A DNA stretch of 64,000 nt from Trogon surrucura (Eukaryota; Chordata; Aves; Trogoniformes; Trogonidae), in NCBI GenBank assembly GCA_020746105.1, contig CM036622.1, forward strand, positions 18,019,487 through 18,083,486, read 5' to 3'. The translations under genes were made by a program, and so were the position numbers. Positions 49,907-61,268 of this stretch are shown here, piece after piece. The notes under the pieces were generated by a model. It was not told where the DNA came from. It saw only the letters and a program-made list of their open reading frames with translations, and ran no database searches. Position 1 is the stretch's first letter. The number at the start of each line of letters is the position of its first letter.

Positions 49907-49933
49907 GTTCAAAAGATGAGTCATCTTTTGAAC
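49907..49933. promoter_or_regulatory. 27-bp near-perfect palindrome centred on an AP-1 motif
   Basis: GTTCAAAAGATGA (49907-49919) is followed by one G and then its exact reverse complement at 49921-49933. The centre reads TGAGTCA, the consensus site for AP-1 (Fos/Jun) dimers. The palindrome extends ten bases beyond it on each side, far longer than the protein site requires. A CTTGAAGGTT direct repeat lies just upstream (about 49889-49909). Whether it acts as a regulatory site is inference; the palindrome itself is seen directly. Confidence 0.5.
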
Positions 49934-50400
49934 AATTTAGCCATAACATAAAGTAAGTAGTAAGAAGAATGCTTGTGTAGAAGAATATTGAAGGAAAAAG
50001 CAAGACAGTGAAATACTCTAAATTTTGTTCCTGATGTCGATTCTTCTGCCTCTAGACCATAGCTGCACCGATATTTCCTCCAGGAAGTAGTAGACATAAT
50101 GAATGTATGTGTTTTTTCCAAAAAATGCGTTTATTAAAAGAAAAAGGTCATTAGGGCTCCTCAAAATTTGCAACCCTGATACGCACAGAGGCAGTGTTCT
50201 GCCAAGCACTTACAAACACTATCGACTTCCCTTAAGTTCAGAAATTTTCCGTGATGGCTGTATTGATTGATTTATTCATCTTTAAGTAAGGAAATACCCA
50301 AGGGAGAGAAATAAATAATCTGATGATATGTTTTAAAGATTAGCATAGTGGAATTCTCATGTAAAGATCAAACAGGGCCGTACGCACCCTCTGGTTTTGA

Positions 50401-50429
50401 TTGCTGCATCTCGATGATCGATGCAGCAA
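50401..50429. repeat. Hairpin, 10-bp perfect arms, 9-nt loop
   Basis: TTGCTGCATC at 50401-50410 pairs with GATGCAGCAA at 50420-50429. The loop contains a further TCGA/ATCGA near-symmetry. Flanks pair only patchily, so it does not extend into a microRNA-length stem. Confidence 0.8.
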
Positions 50430-51943
50430 GGCCATATCAGACCATTAAACATCTCTTGTTCCATGAGCCATTGCTAAATGCTTCAGAACAAGGTGCAAGA
50501 TATCTTGTAGATAATGAGTGGAATATGCTGCCCAGAGAGTATTAATCTTCCTAGCTTGCTTTTATAGCCTGCGTCAGGAAGATTTATATTCCTTTAAAAC
50601 AAACAACAAAATCCCCTCTTTCCTATCTAGGTCTCCATCTTTTTGTTGGGGCAAAGAAATACAATTTTTGTCTTCAGCGGGGGATCAATTCCATTAGATG
50701 TTTAAACCTTTCAAAGAAAAATCTGTGCATGATTCTAGTACTATAATGAATCCCCTGGGCTTCAGTAGACTTGTTCCTGTGCGTACGGCTATGCACGTGC
50801 GTAAGGATCTGGGACCTTAGCATCTAGAACAAAACTGACATCCAGCACATGAATGTCGTTTCCTAAAGTTTTTTTTTTTTTTTTTTGGAGATGGTTAGCA
50901 GAATCTTGTGTAAATTGTTTTGCATTAACTAATAATTTCTCTAGAGGGTTTCTTATGAATGAAAATGTTTCCGATTGAAATCAGAATTTTAGGCAATGGC
51001 AAAAAAAAAATCTATATATTGTCTATAAATTTGGTCTGTCTATTTTAATTAACAATTCTTATTGAGAAAGTCTATTTAAGAAATATGATTTTTCTGTATC
51101 ATGGCCAAAATCAAAGAGAGAGCTGTAAAAACAACCAGTAACCTCTAATCTTGGTGTTACTGGCATCTATTCAGCATCCATTTAATGATTTTTGATTTGT
51201 TAACGGGTTGAAAATGCCATCAAATATTTCAAGTTTACCTCTGAATATTCCATTGTGCAGCATCATCTGCAAACAATTTTGGTATAATGACAGTCTATAG
51301 CAGATATTTCTAAAATTATAGGAGTTAGGAACATAAATATATTTAATTGTTATAATACAAGGTAACTTTTTTCTTCCATATTTAAGCTGTAGAACATAAT
51401 CTTTTCTCCTGTGCCTTTCTTCATCCATGTTACATAAAATCTTAGCAGCAAACAGTTAAAAAAAAAAAGTTAGCTTTCTCTGAGATAAATGTTTCTAGAT
51501 CATTCTTTTAAAATATAAAATTTAAAAATAATATTCAAAATAGGTAACAAGGTCTGGTTTAAATCTTTATGAATTAAAGAGTAGCTTCACAACATTTCCT
51601 CCCCATGTAATAATGAGATAAATGAGGAGGAGCAAAGCTCTATTATTATGATTCAGCTCCTCAAATGTACTTTCACTTATGTTTGCTTTTGTATGTACTT
51701 TAGCTTTGTTAAATCCACCTAATTCATGGTTCTGCTCTTAGTTTCCTTAAAAGATTACTCTGCCAATAGATTTAAACATCATTGGAAATATCCTCTGTAT
51801 TCTTCCTGCTTTCCTCTTTATTTCAATTAATTATGCTTATGTATATATATGGATTACTGGAAGCCTCTCCATGTCTTTTGTTGTGTTTATTTCCAGTTAT
51901 AATAGCTTTCATATTCATTGTATAGCTGAAAATTGACCAAAAA

Positions 51944-51985
51944 ATTGATTTGGTGATTAGTTGCTTGATGATTGATTTGGTGATA
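51944..51985. repeat. Short direct duplication, 27-bp period
   Basis: ATTGATTTGGTGAT occurs twice with a 27-base spacing, with TTGATGATTG-like sequence between. Probably a local duplication. Confidence 0.75.
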
Positions 51986-53445
51986 GGGGACATTGCTATT
52001 CTGTATGGATGGACAAAAGATGTCATGTCCAAAAGGTGTAAAAGAGGAAGCAGTAAAATCTCTGTTATAGAGACCAGGGAAGAGTTATGGAAAGTTTGAA
52101 TCATGTAAGGAGTCTGATTCAGAGCGAATGGTGATTTTCGACCTTCCAAAATTTTTTTCTTTTTAGTTGAAGGACCATCCTTTTTTTTAACAAGCGTAGC
52201 ACGTAAGATTATTTTTTTCACATCTATACCCTCTAGCTTTCTGCCTTAGTATCTACATAACATTTGGCTAGATATTTAAGTTGAACTTAAGTAATAACAA
52301 AGCTACATATAGGTGATTGGAGTTATTTTAATATATTTTAAACTGAACAAATAATGTCTCTCTAAAAATATCTTTTAGCAGTCTTCAGATACCCTCACCA
52401 GTCATTCTGAACTGTTTTGGTAGATAACAGGGTAACTAATGTTATAAGCTTCTGTACAACTCTTGTTAATATTGCTGTTTTTTCCTGTTTCTGCTGTAAG
52501 GTTATGACACCCACACGTGTCAGGAAATACAATGTATGACTGAATAGGCTATGCAGCAAATTTCCCTGAAATGTATATTGTAAGCATAGAGCTGCAGAGA
52601 CTATCTACTGACATAGAAACACAAAATTCAAAATATACCTGTTAAAGGAATTTCTATGGTAACTGTCTTAGTTTGATTTGCTGTTAATCCTCAGGCTTTT
52701 TTAGACCAGTGTCCTTATAGAGTGGTAAGAAATTCTGTCCAACCTCAGGCTTCGGAAATGTAGTCATCAGCTCTAGAAAGGATTTGATTAGAGAAGCAGA
52801 GGTTTTTAAACCATTTGGGAACAGTGTGACAAAAATCTCCATCTGCATTCATTCCATGTCTAGTCTTTCAAGAAGTAAGTTCAAAAACACAAACCAGAAA
52901 ACACTGATGAGACAGGGTAGCAGGCACCTGTATATACTCGAAACCTTCTGCTGTGGTTTCTGGTCATCTCTCTTGTCCTCGATCTCTGTTCTTCGTCTGG
53001 TTCTTGCAGCCTGGATGTGACTGCTGTACTTACATTTTAAAATCTAGATTTTAACAAACATTTGGGGCTAGGAAAGGGCGTCTAGTTACAGCAGGGAGAA
53101 ACACAAAAGCAGACCTGCCCTGCACTTTTCCCCCTCCTTTTGCCTGTCAAGTTTATGATGTTGAAGTTCAATGGGAAGGATCTGAATCTTCTTCATACCA
53201 CTGGGCACTGGGGCAGAAAAATCTCTTTGGCTGAGCTGCACTGAGTTATTCCCGTAGCCTTCAGTGAAGAAGTGCAGCTCCACATGCCAGGCTCTGAGGA
53301 GCCCCAGCTGGATTTCCTCTCTCGAGGGTCAATGACTTCTCTTCTTTGTGCACCCTCCAACACGATACAAAAGATCTCTGCTTTCCGCTTTGAGCCCCTC
53401 AACGTGTAATGCGTTCGGGTTATTTGTCCTCATCAGTGCAGTTTC

Positions 53446-53509
53446 ATGAAAGCTGAAGCTATTTGCAGACCAGCGTGGGTTTTCCTTACTGCAGTAACCT
53501 TACTAAAAC
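53446..53509 (+). other. Candidate first coding exon with signal-peptide-like start
   Basis: An ATG at 53446 is followed by 21 codons giving MKAEAICRPAWVFLTAVTLL and then KR. The coding stretch ends at 53509, directly before GTAAGT (53510-53515), a consensus-quality splice donor. A charged N-terminus, a hydrophobic core (AWVFLTAVTLL) and a strong donor are what a signal-peptide-encoding first exon looks like. No partner exon could be identified downstream in the window and I do not recognise the sequence. The coincidence of a short frame with a GTAAGT is not rare in 64 kb. Confidence 0.15.
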
Positions 53510-53515
53510 GTAAGT

Positions 53516-56500
53516 TATTGGCATTTTGTTGTTGTTGTTGTTATTTTGGCTTGTTTATCAATTCATGGAGTATAAAACGGCAATCTGAAACAGTTGTGGC
53601 ATGGCTAAAAATGCAAGTCAGCCCACAAAACTCTTGATCGTTAGCTGGTGTGAGTAAAAGGAGTGGTTTGTATTTTGAAGGAAAGGTGCTGTGAGGGAAA
53701 GGTTCCTTGTTTGCATTCACATTGACACTTGAAAGTAAAAGTGGTTTTCTCTGTTTAGCACCATTTGACTGACATAATCTAGAGGGAAGTTTTATGACCT
53801 GGCCGCATGATAGTACTTTATGTGCAGTAGACAATTATACAGGAGAAAACTCTGTTTAACTCAAGTAGTTTCTACAAAGCTTTGTCAGGGATCTGTGTGC
53901 TTATACTGGTGGTTTACTTTAAAGTCATAACTAGTCCCATTATTTTAAATGCTTTGCTGACCAAGGCCAGAGAAGCTTTGCACGATCAAACCTTCATCAT
54001 GTGTTACCTTTTTGTTCCTTCATTTGAGATATTCACTAAGTATTTCATTGACTTAATGGTATTTTTCTTTGTAAATACCCATGTCTCCTTCCCATTAGTT
54101 TAGACTACAGGATTGTCAATAATCGGTAGAATTATTTGGATTTTAATAGCCTTCCATTGCTTTCCATTCCCCACCCTCCAGGGGAATAAAAAGAAACCAA
54201 AGCAAAATCCCCTAAACTCTTGTTTCTTAATACACTATATCTCTTGTCTTTTGGGAATTTTAATGTAATTTTTCATTGAGATTTACTTATTTTTTAATAA
54301 AATCTATAACCTTGTATTGATGTATTCTAGAAAACCAGTCTTTGCTACACTTAATTCAAATTGCTTATAGTCAGCTTCCCAGTTATAATTTGCTCATCGC
54401 TTTTAAGAAATTAATGATCTTTCTCTCTTCTCCAGCATGAGTGCCCAAAGCTTAAGGGAAGACAAAGCAGCTTTTCTAGGCAACTCTGTAGCCCTGTGTG
54501 CATGTTCCTCTGTTCTGTATTTGATACTCAACAGATATCTAGGGCAGTTGAAATTGATTTTGAATACCCTGAGAGCTGGTCTTGGATACATCTTACTTCT
54601 TATTTTCTTCTTCTCTTTGTAATTCATTCTGCTTTCTCTTTTATTTTTTATACCTCCTACTGAAGTCATGGAATGGTTAGACTGACTATTACATTTCTAA
54701 TGGATTAGTTGAGTACTGGAAAAGCCAGAGGATATTAGCCTTTTCACATTCAGATGTGTCATAGACAATATATGTGGTTCTATGAATATTTAATTTGAGT
54801 GAAAACCCTCTCTGAGTATGATTTCACTAAGAAATTGCTTTTTATTTCTGAATTTCCTGGATATCCAGTTTGCTTCCTTGCTTTAAAAATGTTCGTTGAA
54901 CATTTTTAGCCAAACTGAAATATTTGGCAAATCCTGATCCCAGTAACAAAATACATATTGAGTTTTCCTTGTCTTTTTAAAAGAGAATTTTGTGTGTTCT
55001 GTTTATCTGACATTTGCTTCCTCCTGCTGTGTTCCCTTGGTGGGATCTTTAGGGGCTGTGTTGTCTGTAATGTCCCTCAAGTGATCAAACATGTTGGCGC
55101 TTAACAGCTACTGAGAGTTCAGGTGTGATATTGAAAAGAAGTAAGCTATAATTTTCCCTGTATTACTTAATTCCTTAAGAAATGGCATTGAGCTTCATAT
55201 TGTTGTTCTAGAAATTATAACTCCATGGTCAGAGAAAGCAAGCTGTTTTATTGTCAAGGGAGCCAGAGCCTGTTCCCCAATCACCAGTAAAACAATTTAT
55301 GGGAGGAGTATTTGTTTCTCCAGCAGAAAATAAAAACTGTTTACAGGGTATTGTAGCTAATGACAAGATGGATAAATCATGCACCTGCAGAACTCCTGGT
55401 ATACAATAGATATAACATTGCAGGAAGGAAATCATAGCTTTGATAAATGCCCTAATCCCACAGTGAGGTTTACAAAAGCATGCGGTCCCGTCCACAGGAG
55501 AGGAGTTAGCTGTGGAGTGGTACATCAGGTAGCTTTGCAAGATTTATAGAATTCTTCCCAGTGGCCAAATGCATTTCATAACCACATTGCATTCAGTAAA
55601 GTAGGCATTTTGTGGATGTGAAGACTTGTAATACGCATGTGATGCTGGAATCAACGCTTTGCTTATGGCAGCTGAGGAAAGAAATCTGACTTTTTGTCAT
55701 CTGTAGATTTGTGGAAGTGATGCTGTGCCATGGACATTTTTTTGTTGTTCATAAGCATCTCTCTTTCCTGGTATGTGAGGCAGGATTGCACACACTAGTT
55801 AATGTTGCAGACTTGCTTAAATTGTCAGCCAGCTGTTACTCTTGGGATCGTCTGAAAAAAAAAGTTGTATATTGCAGATCTAGTGTGAGGAAAATCATTT
55901 TGTATCCGAGACAGTGGTTGATTTATTGTTTAGGGAGTAATTCAATATACATGTAGTAAACAGATACATCAGAAAAAACATTAAGATACTGCGGAACATA
56001 GTGAAACATGCCTTTGGGTACTGTAAAAGTGGAAAGAATTCAAGTGTTAATGAAATATTTTTTTTTTTTCTTCAAACTATCAGAAAATAATGAGTTTCAC
56101 AAAAGATTTTAGCTGCCTGTAAAAAGTCCCAGTTTTGCAGACAGGTAAATGCTAAAATCAGTCATTAACCAGGAGGAAAGCTCCTGAACTTGTGTTTCAG
56201 TCAGCGGTACACAGGTCCACATAAAAAAATAAGATGTAGGTAGAAGTGATTTGCTGACTTATAAAAAAACCTAGTGCAAGACCCCTCTGTACCTGAGAAT
56301 GTGATTCTAGGAAATGCACTTATGTAATTTTTTTTTCCCCAGTTTTTGCAGCATCATTTTGTGTCCTCTGTTTTACAAAGGGAATGCTGCAAGTCCCAAA
56401 TACTGCTGTGTAGTTTGCTGAAAAAAACTTCAAGAGTGGCAACTGCCATATACAAGAGAGGAATTCTTAGACCTTGTAAACGTACTACTCCAAGATCTGC

Positions 56501-57878
56501 CAAGATCAGATACATAGGATGATATGCTTTGTATCTAATCAGCAACTGTCCTTAAGATTAGTGTTCACTATTAGACTTTCTTATCTAGCAAAAATCCTCC
56601 TCTCCAAGTTTTTTGCGTCTGTGATTTGTGTGCTTAACATCTCCTGGTGGAAGAACATCGTTTTCTCCAGTTGCTCCATGCAGATGAGCTGTTTGTGCAT
56701 TCATAGGAGCATTGGAACGAGTGACTATTTTGTATGGTTGACTTCTTTTGAAATCAGAACTATGTAGGCTGACTGTGGCAGGGTCTTAACCAGTGCTATC
56801 TTGCCAGAATTTACTGGGAACGCTCAGATTGTGCTCATCTTGGGTTAACATAATGCTTCAGTACTTTAAATTGTAACCCTGGTGTTGTAAAAAGGCTGGA
56901 GTAGATTGAATAGACTGACTAAATAGTGTTTTGAAGAGAGGAAACTTTGACATATGAAGAACACAGAGGAAGAGGGAGGAGAAGGAAGACTGGACTCAAT
57001 ATATTCACTCTGTTCAAACCTAAATTGAAAGCCTAAGCTAAACTAATAAAAATCCCATCTTACGACATATATTTACAAATAACCTGCCAAAGACAAACAA
57101 ACAAAAAATAATTTGGAAAGTCTTCTTTCTCTTTTTCTTCTGTGGAGGGTAGACACAGAAATGAGCACTCCAGGAACATAAGTATCCCCACTCCCTATGT
57201 CTGAGTATAACATGGGTAACAAACCCAGTACAATGCATGCAAAATACCTTTTCTTGTTCTGGAGAAATCAGTCTGAACCACAGGAGCATTTCTTGAGACT
57301 TTTACTTGGTCTTTGCACAAAACCTGCCTGCTGAGATACTGGTGGTGGTAATGCTTTTTGGGAGGTGCATGTGTGCAAGCTGACTGAAACCCAGTGGTCT
57401 CTCGCCTGGAGAACCATCAGGTAACAGCAACTTTTTGTTACACACAGCTCTTCCACAGAGGTCACCAAGAGACTTCAAGGCTTTAATCTGAATTGTTACT
57501 GGCCTGTCTCTTGTTACTAGTTCTTTGCCCCTTGGCACTGACTTGGATGATGAGGTGGCAGAAAACCAGGCTCGTCATGACTCCTTCCTCAAACTGTGAA
57601 GGGCTTCATTTGTTTCAGCTCTCCTGCTCACTCTCTGTAACTACAATAGCAATGTTTCATACTTTGCCCAGGAAAAAAAAAATGCTCTTAGGATTCAAGT
57701 AGAAGTTAAAAGTACAACATGAATTACAGTGTTGAGTCACTGGAAATGACAGCAACTCTAACCAGAAAAGTGTGAAAACTGTAGATACTCTGTTTTCAAG
57801 GCATAGCTCTGGGGAAAAATAACGAGTGGCAGACCCTTTTTTTTCTAGAAGACATTCCTCAAGAGTTACTTAGATAAC
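53516..57878. other. No gene recognised
   Basis: AT-rich DNA with a (TTG)5 run at 53527-53541 and an 11-bp-arm inverted repeat at 54884-54908 (listed). Around 57250-57540 all three minus-strand frames are open for 60 codons or more, but nothing is recognisable. Confidence 0.55.
54884..54908. repeat. Inverted repeat, 11-bp perfect arms, 3-nt loop
   Basis: TAAAAATGTTC (54884-54894) is mirrored by GAACATTTTTA (54898-54908) across GTT. This compact hairpin could extrude as a cruciform. There is no T run or gene context giving it a role. Confidence 0.85.
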
Positions 57879-58331
57879 TTGAGACCTATCCTGAAAGGTC
57901 TGTCAACTTCGCAGCCCTGCGGGGCCCCAGCTCTGGGTGATTCAGCTGTGCTGGTTGTGCCCTGCAGGCCTGGGTCGCTCCCCTGTACCCTGTCTGCGGG
58001 CCGAGCAAAGCCACCGCACGGAGAGCATTCCTCTCCCACTGACCATGAGGGGTCAGAGGGACTGCACACCTTGGGTTTTGGCATGATGTGTGCTGGCGGT
58101 CGGGGCTCTTGGATCCATTGGATTAGCTGCAGCCTCATGTATATGCCGAGCTGTGAAACAGGGCCTCAGCATTTCTCCGTGGTTTCAGCGGAATGCTGTT
58201 TCTCTCAGTTGATCCTGTTTTTCCAGGTACAGCGTATTGAGTTTCAATCCCATGTCTGGAAAAACAATGTTTCTCCTAAATTTGGTCATGTCTCTGAAGT
58301 TATTTTCATAAAGGTTATGAGACAAACTTGA
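57879..58331. other. GC-rich island with open frames on both strands
   Basis: GC content and CpG frequency rise sharply at about 57905-58110. The plus strand is open for about 150 codons (57879-58331, no ATG at its start) and the minus strand for 90 codons (58138-57866, beginning with ATG). Neither peptide has a motif I recognise. The plus frame runs out of the GC-rich part into AT-rich DNA, which argues against it being one exon. Dense CpG with no visible repeat suggests an exon, a small CpG island, or an unrecognised mobile element. Confidence 0.3.
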
Positions 58332-60122
58332 TAAACTTGCAGTGGCCAAGTATTAAGAGCTCAGTTCTTACCAGAACATATGAAATCTGGTTCTAGACTG
58401 CAAACGATTTGCAAGCTATAGTGGAAGAATGTTAGGAAAAGTAGCAGCACAAAATTCCTCTTTCCTGCTATTAAAAAAAAGACCCCACAACTCTGCAATA
58501 CCTTCAATGTTTAGTTTTCATAACAACCCAAAAAGAAAAAAAAAAAGCACTCTTCAATTTCACAATTACCACAGTCTTTAAGGTCTCTCAGGTGGATTTT
58601 ATGATGAACTAATTTCAGATTTGGTTTGCCAGTTTCATATTTTCTCTGAGCAAGAAAACAAATGCATCATTTTAGCTCATGCAATAATGTTCCAGGGAAG
58701 CTATTTTCATTTCTGACTTTTCCAGGTTATAGGGAAACTTTGATTTCTATGGGAACGGTAGTATTTTGTAAAGCATCCAAAATTTTAAGAGCCTAGGACT
58801 GTGCTTTGCATCATGGTCTGATCCAAATACAGGCATATAGATTTCTGGCAAGCATTCTCCAGAATGGCAGTTTCTCTACTTGGCCTTTCCCAACTTCTGT
58901 AATCATTTTGACTTCCAAAATAAGGGATGTCAAGTCCCTTGAAGGGATAGGGGGAAGAGGATGGACACCCTTTCAAATGCAGTTCCTTTCACAAAAAAAC
59001 CCACAGAAGATGCAGCAGAAGACAGAACCATTTTGTAATCAAAATCTAAGGCTGGAGACAGCTCAAATTGTGTGGGCTAAGGAAATGACATCATAGCTCT
59101 GGGAAGTTGCTTTTAAAAGATGAGGTAGTGGGAGGCTGAAATCAGATGTTATTTACACCTCTTTAATCCCACTTTATTTGTGTTTATTTATTTATTTTTA
59201 AGTTGATGCAAGTAGAGAGGTAACATAGGGCAGAATATTTGAGCCTCTCTTCTTTTAGAGTGCCAAAGCCAATAATGACCACAGCATTTTGGAATAGTTG
59301 GCAGAGGGGTGTCTGATAGATGTAGTCAGTCTTGCATTTGACGTGATGTAAAACTTTAGAATTAGCACATATTTTTCCTGTTAGTTTGCTGCATGATGAT
59401 GCCATATTGCAAAAGAGCAGAGAGCATAGGTGTGATGACACGAAGACTTAAGTCAACATCAGAACTATTTGTCTTGCTTAATGTCCTAGTCAGATGGTGT
59501 GCTGTATCCACATCCAAATAGGAAGGAGTGGCTGCTAGTTCTTCCATCTACTATAAACTGCTTTAAAAGTTGGAAATATTGCACCAGTCAAAAATTTTGC
59601 TGCCGTTTAACATTTGCGCAGTGCTTTGAAGATATAAAGTTCTCCAAAAATACTATGTTCTATTTTTTTAATGTCTGTTGGACTTCACACATAAGCTATT
59701 AAAAGAACTAAGAACTGAAAGCGGTTAAGCATCAAGAAATAGTAATAAAACTAATAATACTTTGCACTTCACTCATGCTTATGTCCAAAAATATTCAAAA
59801 CTTTTACAAACATGAGAAAAATGTTAGCGTAGAAGTTTTAAAGTAAGATTATGCATACCTATAAGCCAGAGAAATTAAGGCATAAAAAAAAAAGATCATA
59901 TTTTAAAATACAGTTAGACACATAAATTTTACTGATCCTAATTTCAGATTGCACCAGACCTTTAGGGTGCAAAGGCACTGGAGTGATTTACTCAAGGAAG
60001 AGAAAATTCTCCCCTAGCTTTGTAATATTTGTTGTTTCTGGCATAACACAGCAAGGAGGGCGATACTTCTTTGTTGTAATCTGGTAATTTTCTGCAGAAG
60101 TTTTCTGAGAAAAGCTGACCAG
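58332..60122. other. No gene recognised
   Basis: AT-rich DNA with TTTA-type simple sequence at about 59170-59200 and short A runs. No repeat family or gene is recognised. Confidence 0.6.
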
Positions 60123-60134
60123 GTTCTCCCAGTT
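60123..60134. repeat. Left direct repeat flanking the LTR-like element
   Basis: GTTCTCCCAGTT immediately precedes the terminal TG of the element. It matches GCTCTCCCAGTT at 61269-61280 in 11 of 12 bases. It may be a target-site duplication, though 12 bp is longer than the 4-6 bp usual for endogenous retroviruses. Confidence 0.5.
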
Positions 60135-60310
60135 TGTGGTGGGTTTACCTTTGCTGGCTGCCAGACACCCACCCAGCTGCTGTTTCAAACCGCTTTCTCA
60201 ACAAAACAGAAAATAAAGTCAAAAAGCTCGTAGATCAAGATAAAGGCAGGGAGATCACTTAGCAATTACCATAACAGGCAAAACAGACTCAACTTGGGAA
60301 AAAAAACTAA

Positions 60311-60316
60311 TTTATT
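60311..60316 (-). promoter_or_regulatory. LTR polyadenylation signal (AATAAA on minus strand)
   Basis: TTTATT on the plus strand is AATAAA in the direction of the LTR. It lies about 175 bases inside the presumed 3' end and about 385 bases past the TATA box. Confidence 0.55.
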
Positions 60317-60697
60317 GCCAGTTAAATTAATTTTTGAATAGTGAGAAGCAAGGACAAACTAAGACAATACCTCCCCCAACACCCCTTTTTCCCAGGCTCA
60401 GCTTCACTCCTCCGTTCCCGAGTCTGTGCCCACTCCCCCCTCTGCTGGCACAGGGGCATGAGGAATAACAGCTCCTCTCTCCTGTTCCTCATGTTTTTCC
60501 TCTGCTCCAGCATGGGCCACCATTTCTTGAGGACATATCCACCTCCTCCGGCATGGAATCTTCCACGGATCCTGTCCTGTACCTGCTCCAGGTGGGCTCT
60601 GCAGGGGAGCCTCCTCATACTCCTCCTGCTCTCCCCTGGGTGCCTGCAGGGATATTTCTCACTTCTTACCTCACCCCCAGGCAGTATTTTGCCCTCT

Positions 60698-60705
60698 CTT
60701 ATATA
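60698..60705 (-). promoter_or_regulatory. LTR TATA box (TATATAAG on minus strand)
   Basis: CTTATATA on the plus strand reads TATATAAG toward lower coordinates, in the otherwise GC-rich LTR. It fits a retroviral promoter; activity cannot be judged from sequence. Confidence 0.5.
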
Positions 60706-60819
60706 TGTTTTCCCAGAGGTGCCACCATCTTGGCTACGGGGCTCAGCTGTGCCCTCCGGGGGTTCGATTGGAGCTGGCTGGAGGTGGTTGAAACACATGT
60801 CTGGCATGGGGCAGCCCTG

Positions 60820-61209
60820 GCTTCTCTGTTTAGCCTGGGGAGAAGGAGCCTGAGGAGAGACCTTCTTTCTTTCTACAACTCCCTGAAGGGAGGTTGTTGT
60901 GAGGTGGGTGTTGGTCTTTTCTCCCAAGTAACAAGTGATAGGACGAGAGGAAATGGTCAGAAGTTGCATCAGGGGAGGTTTAGGTTGGATATCAGGAGGA
61001 ACTTCTCCACTGAAAGGGTTGCCAGGTGCTGGAACAGGCTGCCCAGGGAGATAGTTGAGTCACCATCCCTGGAGGTGTTTAAAAGGTGAGTAGATATCGT
61101 GCTTAAGGATGTGGTTTAGCGCCTGAGTTGGTAGAGCGGGGTTGATGGTTGCACTCGATGGTCTTGAAGGTCTTTTCTAACCAAAACTATTCTATGATTG
61201 CACGATTCT
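60820..61209 (+). mobile_element. 5'-truncated CR1 LINE nested in the LTR-like element
   Basis: A 390-bp CR1 3' end. It covers the last codons of the ORF2 C-terminus ([22 protein letters not shown], then [36 protein letters not shown]), the 3' untranslated region with TGGTTGCACTCGATGGTCTT, and a decayed octamer tail TTCTATGATTGCACGATTCT. Its sequence differs throughout from the copies at 38.9 and 45.9 kb, so it belongs to another CR1 subfamily. The tail has drifted, suggesting an older insertion. It points opposite to the LTR. The 178-codon plus-strand frame that crosses 60553-61089 joins antisense LTR to CR1 and is not a gene. Confidence 0.93.
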
Positions 61210-61268
61210 CCTCACAGGCTGCCCTGCACTGTCAGCACTGCCCCCCAAGAACCATTTTTTCCCTCCCA

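Larger units (their letters stand above)
49934..53445. other. No gene recognised; hairpin at 50401
   Basis: Very AT-rich DNA. A T18 run lies at 50869-50886, a hairpin at 50401-50429 (listed), and a short direct duplication of ATTGATTTGGTGAT at about 51944-51985. At 53060-53400 composition becomes less AT-rich, with open frames on both strands, but no product is recognisable. Confidence 0.5.
60135..61268 (-). mobile_element. Solo LTR-like avian retroelement, split by a CR1 insertion
   Basis: The plus-strand left edge reads TGTGGTGGGTTTACC, giving a CCCACCACA end on the minus strand; the right edge ends in CA at 61267-61268. Both ends thus fit the TG...CA rule of LTRs. On the minus strand a TATATAAG box (60705-60698) is followed after about 385 bases by a polyadenylation signal AATAAA (60316-60311), then about 175 bases to the end, an order of U3, R and U5. 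The interior has the degenerate CTGCTCCAG/GGGCTGCAGG-type units I remember from a widespread bird LTR family. A CR1 occupies 60820-61209, and the sequence after it appears to resume the LTR. No gag, pol or env is present, so it would be a solo LTR of about 740 bp. Subfamily and ERV class are not assigned. Confidence 0.7.

Noticed and set aside
50500-50560. TGGAATATGCTGCCCAGAGAG looked like the CR1 block encoding WNRLPRE
   Set aside because: The similarity is confined to about 20 bases, with no other CR1 block or tail on either side.
57250-57540. Minus-strand stretch open in all three frames, considered as an exon
   Set aside because: With three frames open there is no way to choose one, none gives a familiar peptide, and the splice-like sites are weak.
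60553-61089. 178-codon plus-strand frame and a 215-codon minus-strand frame at 60322-60969
   Set aside because: The plus frame fuses antisense LTR with CR1 sense sequence. The minus frame lies in the GC-rich LTR and the CR1 antisense. Neither is a host or viral gene.
61108-61143. GTGGTTTAGCGCC...GTTGGTAGAGCGG resembles a tRNA A-box region
   Set aside because: It lies inside the CR1 3' untranslated region and no B-box or cloverleaf can be built around it.
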